64,000 bases of DNA from assembly GCA_000173115.1 (NCBI GenBank), contig ABVW01000001.1, positions 310,001-374,000 on the forward strand, given 5' to 3'. The notes below the pieces were generated by a model. It made no database searches, had not been told where the DNA came from, and saw only the letters and a program-made list of their open reading frames with translations. Numbering within the stretch: the stretch's first letter is position 1; every line of letters starts with the position of its first letter. This stretch comes from Flavobacteria bacterium MS024-3C. GTDB taxonomy: Bacteria; Bacteroidota; Bacteroidia; Flavobacteriales; Flavobacteriaceae. Shown here piece after piece: positions 18,373 through 26,227 of the stretch. A program made the position numbers and the translations under genes.

Positions 18373-18834
18373 TTAGCCTTTCAATGCCTTTCTAAGGGCT
18401 ATAATGGAACCTATGTGAATGCCCTCATGCACCAGGTTAAAAGCCATAGCGTCGGAGACATTATTCAAGGTCACACCAGCAGAAGTTAAGTAGGGTGTGT
18501 AGGAAGAAAAAAGGCCTTTATGATAGTCTTCTTTTGTCCTGACAATTAACTCTTTCAAGGCAGCCTTTAAGAGGCCTACATCTTCTAAAGTTGGCGCATT
18601 TACGGGGGCTGTTCCCTTTCTATAAGTGTCAATAAAAGACTTAGACATATGGGGTTCCAAGCCGCTAAGCCCGTACACCAAAAGCTGTTGGGTTACAGCT
18701 ACATGAGCAATATTCCACCATATATTGTTATTAAAACCTGTCGGTATTTTCCCAAGATCTTCTAAAGAAATATCATTTAAAAATTTAATGTATAGCTCAC
18801 GAGTAGCAGCTGTAATCTGTAGAATAGTCTCCAT
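18373..18834 (-). CDS. DinB-superfamily four-helix protein
   Basis: 153 residues of the DinB/YfiT (bacillithiol-transferase-like) superfamily, metal-dependent four-helix bundles often involved in thiol chemistry or stress. The expected histidine triad is visible: His in WWNIAHVAV near residue 43, and the pair in HEGIHIG near 136-140. This superfamily is unrelated to the DNA polymerase IV also called DinB. It stands alone, divergent from the ArsC-like gene, with a near-consensus TATTTTTA box about 20 nt upstream. Substrate unknown. Confidence 0.85.
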   Translation of the reverse strand: METILQITAATRELYIKFLNDISLEDLGKIPTGFNNNIWWNIAHVAVTQQLLVYGLSGLEPHMSKSFIDTYRKGTAPVNAPTLEDVGLLKAALKELIVRTKEDYHKGLFSSYTPYLTSAGVTLNNVSDAMAFNLVHEGIHIGSIIALRKALKG

Positions 18835-18903
18835 GAATTGATTTTTTCTAAAAATAGTACAATTCCTTTAAAATAAGTTTCTTTGTATCTAATTTATCAC
18901 ACC

Positions 18904-19257
18904 ATGAAACACATCTACCATTTAAGCACTTGCAACACTTGTAAAAAAATCATTGATGCTTTTGGGCCCCTGACCGATGTCACTCTGCAAGACCTAAAAC
19001 AAACCCACATCTCTGAAAAAGAACTGGACGAGCTCGCTACAATTACAGGCTCTTACGAATCGCTCTTTAACAGGCGCTCCCGTTTGTATACCTCAGAAGG
19101 ATTGGCCAATAAAGACCTCAGCGAACAGGACTATAAGTCGTATATTTTATCCCACTATACCTTTTTAAAAAGACCTGTGATACGGGTAGAAGGTGCTGTT
19201 TTTGTGGGCTATAAAAAAGACACCATTGCCGCTGCAGATGTGGCTTTAAAATCTTAA
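18904..19257 (+). CDS. ArsC/Spx-family thioredoxin-fold protein
   Basis: 117 residues of the arsenate reductase/Spx family. The N-terminus MKHIYHLSTCNTCKKII shows a CxxC (Cys10 and Cys13) at the position of the redox centre. The family includes arsenate reductases and Spx-type RNA-polymerase-binding regulators; I cannot tell which this is, and no arsenic genes are nearby. The start at 18904 is preferred to an ATG seven codons earlier because it gives the canonical N-terminus. The transporter gene starts 2 bp after the stop, so the two are translated together. Confidence 0.85.
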   Translation: MKHIYHLSTCNTCKKIIDAFGPLTDVTLQDLKQTHISEKELDELATITGSYESLFNRRSRLYTSEGLANKDLSEQDYKSYILSHYTFLKRPVIRVEGAVFVGYKKDTIAAADVALKS

Positions 19258-19259
19258 TA

Positions 19260-20183
19260 TTGAAAGCACTCTTAACCAAAAGAGCCCTGGCTTTACTAGC
19301 AGCATTTGGTGCCACCACTATATATGGTTTAAACCATACGATTGCTAAAGGAGCTATGCCGGACTATGTAGGGGCTTTTGGTTTTATTATGCTCCGGGTA
19401 GGTGGTGCAGCCGTTTTATTTTGGACCCTCTCCCTCTTTACGCCTAAAGAAAAGATCCAACGAAAAGACTGGAAAATACTTTTGGCGGCTACATTACTAG
19501 GCATGGTGATTAATATGCTTTCTTTTTTTAAAGGGCTTTCGCTTTCCACCCCTATCAATAGTGCCGTTTTAGTAACCATTACACCCATCATTGTCGTGTT
19601 GCTGTCTGCCCTATTTTTAAAGGAAAAAATTGGATTGCGAAAAATACTTGGGATTGGCTTAGGATTCTTAGGGGCGCTGGGCCTCATTTTATTTGGTCAT
19701 GAAATAAGACAAGACGCCCCAAATATTTTTGTAGGAAATATACTATTTGTGCTTAATGCCACCTCTTATGGCGCTTACTTAATAGTGGTTAAGTCACTGA
19801 TTAAAAAATACCATCCTATCACCCTAATGAAATGGTTGTTTGGAATGGCCTTTGTCATAAATTTCCCTATCACTATAGTAGAGTTTAATCAAATTCAATG
19901 GGGAGAAATGCCTTTGGAAATTTGGGCAGCTATTGGATTTGTGATTGTTGGAACTACTTTTCTTACCTATTTATTTAATGCTTTCGCGCTCACCACCCTT
20001 AAAGCGTCTTCTGTGGGTGCATTTGTTTATTTACAGCCGCTCATAGGAATTATCTATGCCGTGCTCAGCGGAAAAGACCAACTGAGTCCCGTGAAATTAG
20101 CGGGTACTTTGGCCGTTTTAGTAGGGGTCTATTTGGCTACCTCAAAACAGGCTTCTAAGTCTAGTGAAGGGAAAACTATTTAA
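19260..20183 (+). CDS. EamA-family drug/metabolite transporter
   Basis: 307 residues, ten predicted membrane segments in two EamA repeats (about 8-145 and 155-295), the usual architecture of DMT exporters. Substrate cannot be predicted. The start is TTG at 19260, 2 bp after the stop of the ArsC-like gene; the next ATG is 32 codons on and would remove the first membrane helix (ALALLAAFGATTIYGLNHTIAK), so TTG is the better choice. The gene is convergent with the thioesterase gene 23 bp away. Confidence 0.88.
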   Translation: MKALLTKRALALLAAFGATTIYGLNHTIAKGAMPDYVGAFGFIMLRVGGAAVLFWTLSLFTPKEKIQRKDWKILLAATLLGMVINMLSFFKGLSLSTPINSAVLVTITPIIVVLLSALFLKEKIGLRKILGIGLGFLGALGLILFGHEIRQDAPNIFVGNILFVLNATSYGAYLIVVKSLIKKYHPITLMKWLFGMAFVINFPITIVEFNQIQWGEMPLEIWAAIGFVIVGTTFLTYLFNAFALTTLKASSVGAFVYLQPLIGIIYAVLSGKDQLSPVKLAGTLAVLVGVYLATSKQASKSSEGKTI

Positions 20184-20206
20184 AACAACCCTTTAAGATA
20201 ACACAA

Positions 20207-20686
20207 TTAGACGGTCTTATCTACCGGCTTTTTTGCAAATTTTCTAGTGTCTTCCTTGGTGAGAACCTTAAAACCATCTGCCTTTTCAATCCCTGCAAAA
20301 GCATTTAAAAAAACTTCTGGCAATGGTGCCAATGCCCTAGATTTCATGTCTATCCAAGCACCCATCATTTCGCAGTGTGCAAAGTTTTTCCCCTTGTGAT
20401 CATAAAAGTTATGGTGAAATTCAAAGAACATTCCGTCTTTACTAAGTCCTTTTAATTCTAGGGATACTTGAATGGGTTTTCCAGCAAAAGCCTCTTTGAA
20501 ATAATATATATGCTCGTAAAACACCACAGGGCCAAGTTGGTATTGCGCCATGCTTTCTTGATTAAAACCACATTCCATTAAGAAACCCATTCGGGTATGA
20601 CTCATAAAATTTAAATAAGAAGCGTTGGCCAAATGTCTATTGGCGTCTAAGTCACTCCAGCGAATATCAAATGATTTTGTGTACAT
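20207..20686 (-). CDS. acyl-CoA thioesterase, 4-hydroxybenzoyl-CoA thioesterase (hotdog) family
   Basis: 159 residues of the YbgC/FadM-like hotdog fold. The catalytic Asp region is seen at the N-terminus, RWSDLDANRHLANASYLNF, followed by the long hotdog helix (SHTRMGFLMEC). It hydrolyses acyl-CoA thioesters in the cytoplasm; natural substrate not predictable. Its promoter (TACTTTTG at 20721-20728, minus strand) has a perfect 14-bp palindrome at the predicted transcription start, so regulation by a dimeric repressor is plausible. Confidence 0.88.
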   Translation of the reverse strand: MYTKSFDIRWSDLDANRHLANASYLNFMSHTRMGFLMECGFNQESMAQYQLGPVVFYEHIYYFKEAFAGKPIQVSLELKGLSKDGMFFEFHHNFYDHKGKNFAHCEMMGAWIDMKSRALAPLPEVFLNAFAGIEKADGFKVLTKEDTRKFAKKPVDKTV

Positions 20687-20700
20687 TTATAGTGTGTTTG

Positions 20701-20714
20701 TTATGCATGCATAA
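20701..20714. promoter_or_regulatory. 14-bp perfect palindrome, candidate operator
   Basis: TTATGCATGCATAA is an exact inverted repeat without spacer. It lies in the 74-bp divergent gap between the thioesterase (minus) and the nitronate monooxygenase-like gene (plus), directly downstream of the thioesterase -7 box, where a bound repressor would block initiation. The binding protein is unknown. Confidence 0.4.
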
Positions 20715-20720
20715 TAACTG

Positions 20721-20728
20721 CAAAAGTA
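20721..20728 (-). promoter_or_regulatory. -7 box for the thioesterase gene
   Basis: Minus strand reads TACTTTTG, a perfect TAnnTTTG, 34 nt upstream of the thioesterase ATG. Predicted start of transcription is about 20714-20716, at the edge of the palindrome. Confidence 0.45.
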
Positions 20729-20760
20729 TTATTATTTTTTGAACTCCCTAAAAGTACCTT

Positions 20761-21732
20761 ATGTCAAAAAAAGCGCCTTTTATCCATGACCTAAATCTGC
20801 CTGTTGTAGCAGCGCCTATGTTTTTAATTTCAAATCCAAACATGGTCATTGAATGTTGTAAAAACGGAATTGTAGGCACCTTTCCAGCGTTAAACCAAAG
20901 AACCAGTGAAGGTTTTGAAGCATGGTTGATTGAGATAAAAGAGGCCTTAGCGGCATTTGAAAAAGAAACCGGCCAAAAGGCGGCGCCTTTTGGTGTGAAT
21001 TTAATTGTTCACCCTACCAATCCTAGATTAGAAGCAGATGTAAAATTGTGTATGAAACACAAGGTCCCTTTAGTGATTACTTCTCTTGGGGCGGTGTCTA
21101 TGGTAGTAGACGCTATTCATTCTTATGGGGGTTTGGTGTTTCACGATATTATTAAAAAGAGGCATGCTGAAAAAGCTGCTGAAGCTGGTGTAGACGGTCT
21201 AATTTTAGTCGCTGCAGGTGCTGGAGGCCATGGAGGTTCTTTAAACCCTATGAGCCTTGTGGCAGAAGTAAAAAGCATATTCGATAAGACCATCTTACTC
21301 TCAGGCTGTATTAGCACGGGCAAAGACGTTGCTACTGCCCTACAAATGGGCGCAGACTTGGCTTATATGGGTACAAGATTTATCAATACTGATGAGAGTA
21401 TTGCCCCTGAAGCATACAAAAAAATGATTGTAGACGCTGGGGCAAATGATGTGGTTTACACCGCAGCTATTTCCGGAGTTCACGCGAACTTTTTGGCGGC
21501 GAGCTTACAAGCTGCTGGAATTACGGCAGAAGACCTTAAAAAAGATGTCAAGATAGATTTTGGAAAAGAAATGGATACAGAAGCTAAAGCCTGGAAAACC
21601 ATTTGGTCTGCAGGACAAGGCGTCACCACAATTAAAGACAGTATTCCTGTAAAAGCACTTGTGGAAAGATTGAGAAGTGAATTTATAGCCGCACTTAAAT
21701 CTCAGGCCAGCATACTAGAAAAATTTCAGTAA
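20761..21732 (+). CDS. NAD(P)H-dependent flavin oxidoreductase, nitronate monooxygenase family
   Basis: 323-residue FMN-binding TIM barrel of the 2-nitropropane dioxygenase/FabK superfamily. Visible signatures: VAAPMFLISNPNMVIECCKNG at the N-terminus, the FMN-phosphate loop AGAGGHGGSL near 155, and the second phosphate-binding segment ALQMGADLAYMGTRF near 200. Members oxidise alkyl nitronates or act as enoyl-ACP reductases; the sequence looks more like nitronate monooxygenase but the substrate is open. Divergent from the thioesterase gene and ended by a strong terminator. Confidence 0.88.
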   Translation: MSKKAPFIHDLNLPVVAAPMFLISNPNMVIECCKNGIVGTFPALNQRTSEGFEAWLIEIKEALAAFEKETGQKAAPFGVNLIVHPTNPRLEADVKLCMKHKVPLVITSLGAVSMVVDAIHSYGGLVFHDIIKKRHAEKAAEAGVDGLILVAAGAGGHGGSLNPMSLVAEVKSIFDKTILLSGCISTGKDVATALQMGADLAYMGTRFINTDESIAPEAYKKMIVDAGANDVVYTAAISGVHANFLAASLQAAGITAEDLKKDVKIDFGKEMDTEAKAWKTIWSAGQGVTTIKDSIPVKALVERLRSEFIAALKSQASILEKFQ

Positions 21733-21757
21733 AAAATCACAACATTTAACAAATTTG

Positions 21758-21791
21758 AGCCCTTTTTGACCGATAAAAAAAGGGCTTTTTT
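21758..21791 (+). terminator. intrinsic terminator after the flavin oxidoreductase gene
   Basis: AGCCCTTTTT (21758-21767) pairs with AAAAAGGGCT (21777-21786), 9-nt loop, then a T run through 21791. It separates this gene from the cytochrome gene. Confidence 0.88.
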
Positions 21792-21816
21792 ACTATATTC
21801 GTTTTTTATTTATTAA

Positions 21817-21834
21817 TGTCCCGGCTTGGGGACA
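21817..21834 (+). promoter_or_regulatory. hairpin in the 5' leader of the cytochrome gene
   Basis: TGTCCC and GGGACA form a 6-bp stem with a 6-nt loop, 23 nt before the ATG. A near-consensus TATATTCG box at 21794-21801 would start transcription just before it. There is no T tract, so it is not a terminator; it may be an mRNA 5' stabiliser or a protein-binding site. Confidence 0.25.
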
Positions 21835-21857
21835 CCTCAAAGCCAATACCCTATATT

Positions 21858-22337
21858 ATGAAAAAAGTATTATTTGCATTGTCTGCTGTATTTATCTTAA
21901 ACAGCTGTGGTGAAAGCAAGAAAAAAGAAGAGAGTGGTTTTCAGATGAACAGAACTAAAAAGGAAACTACCCTTAAAAAAACAAAAGTAGAAGTTCCTGT
22001 AGACTTAAACAACAAAGGGATTGGCCCTGTAAAGACAGTGTCACTATCAGATACATTAGACGCAGACATGGTGTCTCTAGGACAAGAAATTTTCGAAGTG
22101 AAGTGTACTGCATGCCATATGCCCAATCAAAGAATGATCGGTCCAGCCTTAGCAGGTACTTTAGAGAGAAGAAGTCCTGAATGGATCATGAATATGATCA
22201 TTAACCCTACGGAGATGATTAAAAAAGACCCTATAGCAAAAGCCTTATTAAAAGAATACAACAATGCTATTATGCTCAACCAGAATGTAAACCAAAATGA
22301 CGCTAGGGCACTTTTAGAATATATTAGGTCCCTGTAG
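21858..22337 (+). CDS. mono-haem cytochrome c lipoprotein
   Basis: 159 residues. Lipoprotein signal MKKVLFALSAVFILNSC with lipidated Cys17, a charged linker, then a class I cytochrome c domain with haem motif CTACH (Cys83, Cys86, His87). The distal Met ligand is probably Met120 or Met139. Likely a periplasm-facing electron carrier, for example to a terminal oxidase or nitrous/nitric oxide reductase, but no partner is nearby. The start at 21858 is chosen because the longer frame begins inside the leader hairpin and would bury the signal peptide. Confidence 0.88.
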   Translation: MKKVLFALSAVFILNSCGESKKKEESGFQMNRTKKETTLKKTKVEVPVDLNNKGIGPVKTVSLSDTLDADMVSLGQEIFEVKCTACHMPNQRMIGPALAGTLERRSPEWIMNMIINPTEMIKKDPIAKALLKEYNNAIMLNQNVNQNDARALLEYIRSL

Positions 22338-22379
22338 ATTCAAAACAGCGGTGCTTTAAAAATTAAGGGGCGGCCAGAT

Positions 22380-23906
22380 CTAAACATCTACAGCTACCTT
22401 ATAGGTAGGATCTTCTAGGACGTTAACCTCAATTAAGGCATCGGCGTTGCGAAGCAAGGCCTTACAATCTGAACTGAGGTGTTTTAAATGTACCTTCTTG
22501 CCTAATTTTAAATAACGCTCTGTGATTTTATTGAGCGCTTCTATGGCAGACATATCTACCACCCTACTCTCTTTAAAATCAATGATCACTTCTTGGGGGT
22601 CGTTTAGGACGTCAAATTTCTCATTAAAGGCTGTAATAGAGCCAAAGAAAAGTGGCCCATATATTTCATAATGCTTCACCCCTTGTGCGTCTACTGTTTT
22701 TCTAGCCCTAATTCTCTTGGCGTTATCCCATGAAAAAACCAGTGCAGAAATGACCACACCCACCAGAACAGCCAAGGCTAGATTGTGGAGGAAAATAGTG
22801 ACTAAGGTGACTAAAACCATCACCAATACATCTGATTTGGGCATTTTATTGAAGGTTTTTAAACTGGCCCACTCAAAAGTACCTACCGAGACCATAATCA
22901 TCAGTCCCGTAAGGGCTGCCATGGGCATTTTTTCAATTAAACTTGCACCAAACATGATGAAAACCAAAAGCATTACCGAGGCAACAATTCCTGAAAGTCT
23001 GGCCCTTGCTCCGTTAGACGTGTTTATTAGACTCTGTCCTATCATGGCACAACCACCCATGCCCGAAAACAATCCAGATAAGATATTGGCCGCACCCTGA
23101 GCTACAGCTTCTTTATTTCCACTACCCCTTGTTTCTGTAATTTCGTCTACAATATTCAAGGTGAGTAAACTCTCTATAAGACCTACTCCAGCCACAATAG
23201 CTGCAAAAGGGAAAATAATACTTAGCGTTTCCAAAGTCCATGGAATTTCAGGAATGTGAAACGGGGGGAACCCTCCTTTTATAGAGGCAATATCTCCGAT
23301 GGTTCTGGTGTCTATATCCAAGAAAAAAACAATGCCAAAAACAGTTAAGATAGCCACCAAAGAAGCAGGAATAGCTTTGCTGAGTTTGGGTAATCCCCAA
23401 ATCATTAAAATGGTTAGGGCTACTAATCCCAGTAGTATATAAAGTGATTGTCCAGTGAGCCAATCACCATTTGCATCTTTAAACTGGGCCATTTGAGACA
23501 TGAAAATAATTATGGCCAAGCCGTTTACGAATCCAAATATCACAGGATGCGGCACCAAGCGCATCAGTTTACCCAATTTAAGAAAACCCGCCAGAGATTG
23601 CATCATACCGGCTAAAATAACCGTAGCAAAAACATATTCAACTCCATATTCCTTTGCAAGAGAAACAATCACCACAGCAACTGCTCCAGTAGCGCCAGAT
23701 ATCATTCCTGGACGGCCACCAAAAATAGACGTGACAAAACCCATCACAAAAGCAGCGTAAAGTCCCGTTAATGGTGAAAGTCCCGCGATTAGCGCAAAAG
23801 CTATTGCTTCTGGCACCAAAGCTAAGGCCACTGTAAGTCCGGAGAGTACTTCTGTTTTATAATTTACTTTTTGGGAAAAATCGAAAAGATGGATGAATTT
23901 ATTCAA
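22380..23906 (-). CDS. SulP-family inorganic anion transporter with STAS domain
   Basis: 508 residues: a 14-helix-type SulP membrane domain (about 15-400) with the N-terminal signature AFALIAGLSPLTGLYAAF, then a cytoplasmic STAS domain (about 410-508) containing VIIDFKESRVVDMSAIEAL. SulP proteins carry sulfate, bicarbonate or C4-dicarboxylates. The stretch at about 265-310 (GGCAMIGQSLINTSNGARARLSG) is intact. Unlike the second SulP gene at 44245 it has no carbonic anhydrase next to it, so sulfate is as likely as bicarbonate. It is a single gene, convergent with the cytochrome gene. Confidence 0.92.
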   Translation of the reverse strand: MNKFIHLFDFSQKVNYKTEVLSGLTVALALVPEAIAFALIAGLSPLTGLYAAFVMGFVTSIFGGRPGMISGATGAVAVVIVSLAKEYGVEYVFATVILAGMMQSLAGFLKLGKLMRLVPHPVIFGFVNGLAIIIFMSQMAQFKDANGDWLTGQSLYILLGLVALTILMIWGLPKLSKAIPASLVAILTVFGIVFFLDIDTRTIGDIASIKGGFPPFHIPEIPWTLETLSIIFPFAAIVAGVGLIESLLTLNIVDEITETRGSGNKEAVAQGAANILSGLFSGMGGCAMIGQSLINTSNGARARLSGIVASVMLLVFIMFGASLIEKMPMAALTGLMIMVSVGTFEWASLKTFNKMPKSDVLVMVLVTLVTIFLHNLALAVLVGVVISALVFSWDNAKRIRARKTVDAQGVKHYEIYGPLFFGSITAFNEKFDVLNDPQEVIIDFKESRVVDMSAIEALNKITERYLKLGKKVHLKHLSSDCKALLRNADALIEVNVLEDPTYKVAVDV

Positions 23907-23976
23907 GAGAGGTTTGTTTAATATGGCCTAGTGGCTTTTTAGGAAGTTGCAAAAGTAGCCTTTTTAAATGGAACGC

Positions 23977-24024
23977 AAAAAACCCCAGGTCCTCACCCGG
24001 GGTTTTGAATCAACTAATTCTAAC
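23977..24024 (-). ncRNA. candidate short terminator-ended RNA upstream of sulP
   Basis: On the minus strand a TAGTTTTG box (24037-24030, exact TAnnTTTG) is followed by about 18 nt that are almost C-free and contain GGTTAGAATTAG, then a strong hairpin: GGGGTTTT (24006-23999 in minus sense AAAACCCC) pairing across 23979-23986, plus an inner GGT/ACC, followed by Ts (23977-23982). The layout, a short C-poor leader plus terminator, resembles the two units at 58788-59140. No -33 TTG was found. It may instead be an attenuator of sulP (ATG at 23906) or the terminator of something else. Confidence 0.35.
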
Positions 24025-24167
24025 CTAAACAAAACTAAAATATAAATTTATTGTAGTCATAAAACATAAATCAATTTTCGTGCCAAACTAAAAATTTACT
24101 AAAATACTTTTAGGGCTTTTTTTCTTGTTTTATTTTGAAGTCTGGCCCTAAAGCCCTTAGTGTTTAG

Positions 24168-24262
24168 AATAAGACGGGGTGAGGATTAAAATAAGACGCG
24201 AATTGGATTTAGAATAAGACTGGGCGTGTTTTTATAATAAGACGCGAAGTTCTAAATAAGCC
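24168..24262. repeat. regular AATAAGAC direct-repeat array upstream of gpsA
   Basis: Four exact copies of AATAAGAC start at 24168, 24190, 24213 and 24236 (spacings 22, 23, 23 bp), and a degenerate fifth, AATAAGCC, starts at 24255. Two copies are followed by GCGAA, the others by GGGG and TGGG. Spacing of about two helical turns places all copies on one face of the DNA. The last copy ends 12 bp before the gpsA -7 box, so this looks like an activator or repressor binding array. The rest of the 23907-24320 gap is AT-rich with the RNA candidate at 23977-24024. Confidence 0.6.
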
Positions 24263-24274
24263 AAAGGGTTTTCT

Positions 24275-24282
24275 TAAATTTG
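24275..24282 (+). promoter_or_regulatory. -7 box for gpsA
   Basis: TAAATTTG, a perfect TAnnTTTG, giving a predicted start near 24288 and a leader of about 30-40 nt. The normal -33 element is absent; its place is taken by the end of the AATAAGAC array, which suggests activator-dependent initiation. Confidence 0.5.
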
Positions 24283-24320
24283 TCGGAGTCTTTATTTGGT
24301 AAGACCTCTATAATTAAGGA

Positions 24321-25322
24321 ATGAAACCTATGGATAAGTTTGCTGTAATAGGTGGTGGGAGCTGGGCTACCGCCATAGTGAAAATGCTCACCGAAAATAA
24401 CAATACAGTCATCTGGTACATGAGAAACTCAGAGGCTATAGCGCACATAAAAGAAGAATTTCACAACCCAAACTATTTATCTGCGGTTAGTTTTGACCTT
24501 CAATACCTCAAGCTCACAGACCAAATTGACGAAGCATTAAATGGGGCTCAATGTATTGTTTTTGCCATTCCTTCTGCCTTTTTAGTCACTGAAATGGCTA
24601 AATCTACTATAGATTTAAAGGGCAAGATTATTTTTTCTGCTATTAAAGGGATTGTGCCTGAAACAGGTAAAATAGTAGGGGAGCATTTCAATGAAACTTA
24701 TGGGGTCCCTTTAGAACAAATAGGTGTCATTACAGGGCCATGCCATGCAGAGGAGGTGGCGCTTGAAAGGCTTTCTTTTCTAACCATTGCCTGTGCAGAT
24801 TTAGCTACTGCTTCTCAAATGGTAAAAGCCCTACAAAGCAGTTATATTAAAACAAAAATTTCAGATGACATTATTGGCGCAGAATACGCAGCTGTACTTA
24901 AAAACATCTATGCTATTGCTGCGGGTATAGCTCATGGTCTTGGGTATGGGGATAATTTTCAAGCAGTGCTCATGAGTAATGCCATAAGGGAGATGAAGCG
25001 ATTTATTAAACAAGTCCATAAAATGAAACGCAACATTAACGACACCGCTTATCTTGGAGATTTGTTGGTTACGGGCTATTCCGTTTTTAGTAGGAATAGA
25101 ATGTTTGGGAACATGATTGGAAAAGGGTACACCGTAAAGAGTGCTACCATGGAAATGAATATGGTCGCTGAAGGGTATTACGCTTCAAAGAGCGCTTTTA
25201 AAATCATGGAAAAAAAGGAAAAAAACGTAAAAACCCCCATTGTTAATGCAGTCTACGGGATTTTGTACGAAAACAAAAATCCAAAAAATACTTTTAAAAA
25301 ACTCATTGAAGAATTGGATTAA
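24321..25322 (+). CDS. gpsA: NAD(P)H-dependent glycerol-3-phosphate dehydrogenase
   Basis: Reduces dihydroxyacetone phosphate to sn-glycerol 3-phosphate, the backbone of phospholipids. 333 residues, normal. The Rossmann loop VIGGGSWATAIVKML is at the N-terminus, the TGPCHAEEVAL segment near 140, and the catalytic lysine is in AAVLKNIYAIAAG near 193. ATG codons at 24321 and 24330 are both possible starts. It is a single gene preceded by the unusual repeat array, so its expression may be specifically controlled, which would set phospholipid supply. Confidence 0.93.
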   Translation: MKPMDKFAVIGGGSWATAIVKMLTENNNTVIWYMRNSEAIAHIKEEFHNPNYLSAVSFDLQYLKLTDQIDEALNGAQCIVFAIPSAFLVTEMAKSTIDLKGKIIFSAIKGIVPETGKIVGEHFNETYGVPLEQIGVITGPCHAEEVALERLSFLTIACADLATASQMVKALQSSYIKTKISDDIIGAEYAAVLKNIYAIAAGIAHGLGYGDNFQAVLMSNAIREMKRFIKQVHKMKRNINDTAYLGDLLVTGYSVFSRNRMFGNMIGKGYTVKSATMEMNMVAEGYYASKSAFKIMEKKEKNVKTPIVNAVYGILYENKNPKNTFKKLIEELD

Positions 25323-25360
25323 CTCATAGAGAGGCTATTAAAAGGCCCTTGAAATAATGT

Positions 25361-25693
25361 CTATTTACCTTCCTTTAATTCTTTATCAAAACCATAAGAC
25401 CGTTCTACCTTGCATATTTGAACGGAATATTTTTCATACCAATCAGATTTTCCTTTTTGCTGTGCCAAAGAATGGTCTGCCTGTAACTTCCACTGGGCGA
25501 TATCTTTTAAGGTAGCCCAATAGCTCACGGTTATTCCCACTTGGCTTCTAGCCGACACCATTCCGAGATAACCTGGCTGAATTTTAGCCAATGCCTCCAT
25601 TTCTTGGGCCATTAACTCATATCCAGCTATGGAATCTGTTTGTGTGGAAGTAAAAATAACGGCATAATAAGGAAGTTCTTGATTTATAGTCAT
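25361..25693 (-). CDS. antibiotic biosynthesis monooxygenase (ABM) domain protein
   Basis: 110-residue single ABM (dimeric alpha/beta-barrel) domain, the fold of small cofactor-free monooxygenases and haem-degrading enzymes. The pattern YYAVIFTSTQTD at the N-terminal strand, GYLGMVSARSQVGITVSYW in the middle and the W-x-x-D/H-containing helix (AQWKLQADHSLAQQ) are typical. Function not predictable beyond the fold. It follows the hypothetical gene at 25716-26072 by 22 bp and is likely co-transcribed with it. Confidence 0.82.
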   Translation of the reverse strand: MTINQELPYYAVIFTSTQTDSIAGYELMAQEMEALAKIQPGYLGMVSARSQVGITVSYWATLKDIAQWKLQADHSLAQQKGKSDWYEKYSVQICKVERSYGFDKELKEGK

Positions 25694-25715
25694 TTTAACC
25701 GTTTACAAATTAGAC

Positions 25716-26072
25716 TTAAACAATGTATTCTTTTTCTACAAAGTACTGTACAATAGCCTCTTTCATCAATACAGACTGCTCTCCAGCTTTTAATGGCGGC
25801 AAGTTTTCCACTATCTGATAATGCGGCCATCCGTCTGCATCTACAAAATCAAAAGCGTAATAACCATAGGGTTCCAACAACTTGCAAATAGCAATATGCA
25901 TGAGATCTACTTTGTCTTCTTTTTTAAACTTTTGGTGGTATTTCCCTAACTCTTGAACCCCAACCAAACAAATAATAGCATCTAAATCTAGTGGATCATG
26001 GTCTGAAAATTGTGCAGAAAGCTTTTCGACAAGTACTTCCCAGCGCTGTTTTAATTCGGCGTCTCTAGACAT
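25716..26072 (-). CDS. conserved uncharacterised protein
   Basis: 118 residues, acidic and soluble, no signal or membrane segment. Motifs visible: ICLVGVQELGKYHQKF, HIAICKLLEPYGYYAF and DADGWPHYQI. I do not recognise a characterised family; proteins of this kind appear to be Bacteroidota-specific. It is the first gene of a two-gene minus-strand unit with the ABM protein, divergent from cvpA. Good codon structure and a normal upstream AT-rich region support it as a real gene. Confidence 0.75.
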   Translation of the reverse strand: MSRDAELKQRWEVLVEKLSAQFSDHDPLDLDAIICLVGVQELGKYHQKFKKEDKVDLMHIAICKLLEPYGYYAFDFVDADGWPHYQIVENLPPLKAGEQSVLMKEAIVQYFVEKEYIV

Positions 26073-26227
26073 GTTTTTATGTTGTAGTGTTATTTTTTAT
26101 AAAGGTACAAATCTAAGCAGCTCAAAGACTTTAATGCCCTAAAATTAATCTAATTCACCGCTAAAAGGGAGCTCATTTTAATCAAATGAGGTACCTTAGA
26201 ACATAAATATTAATTGATTGACAGAAA

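Noticed and set aside
18373-18834. A second DNA polymerase IV, because of the DinB name
   Set aside because: The DinB superfamily of small four-helix proteins is unrelated to Pol IV; no polymerase motifs are present.
22717-23100. Plus-strand gene inside sulP
   Set aside because: Antisense shadow of membrane-helix codons; composition is unlike a real protein and there is no promoter.
24168-24262. CRISPR-like array because of the regular repeats
   Set aside because: The repeated part is only 8 bp and the interval 14-15 bp, far too short for repeats and spacers, and there are no cas genes.
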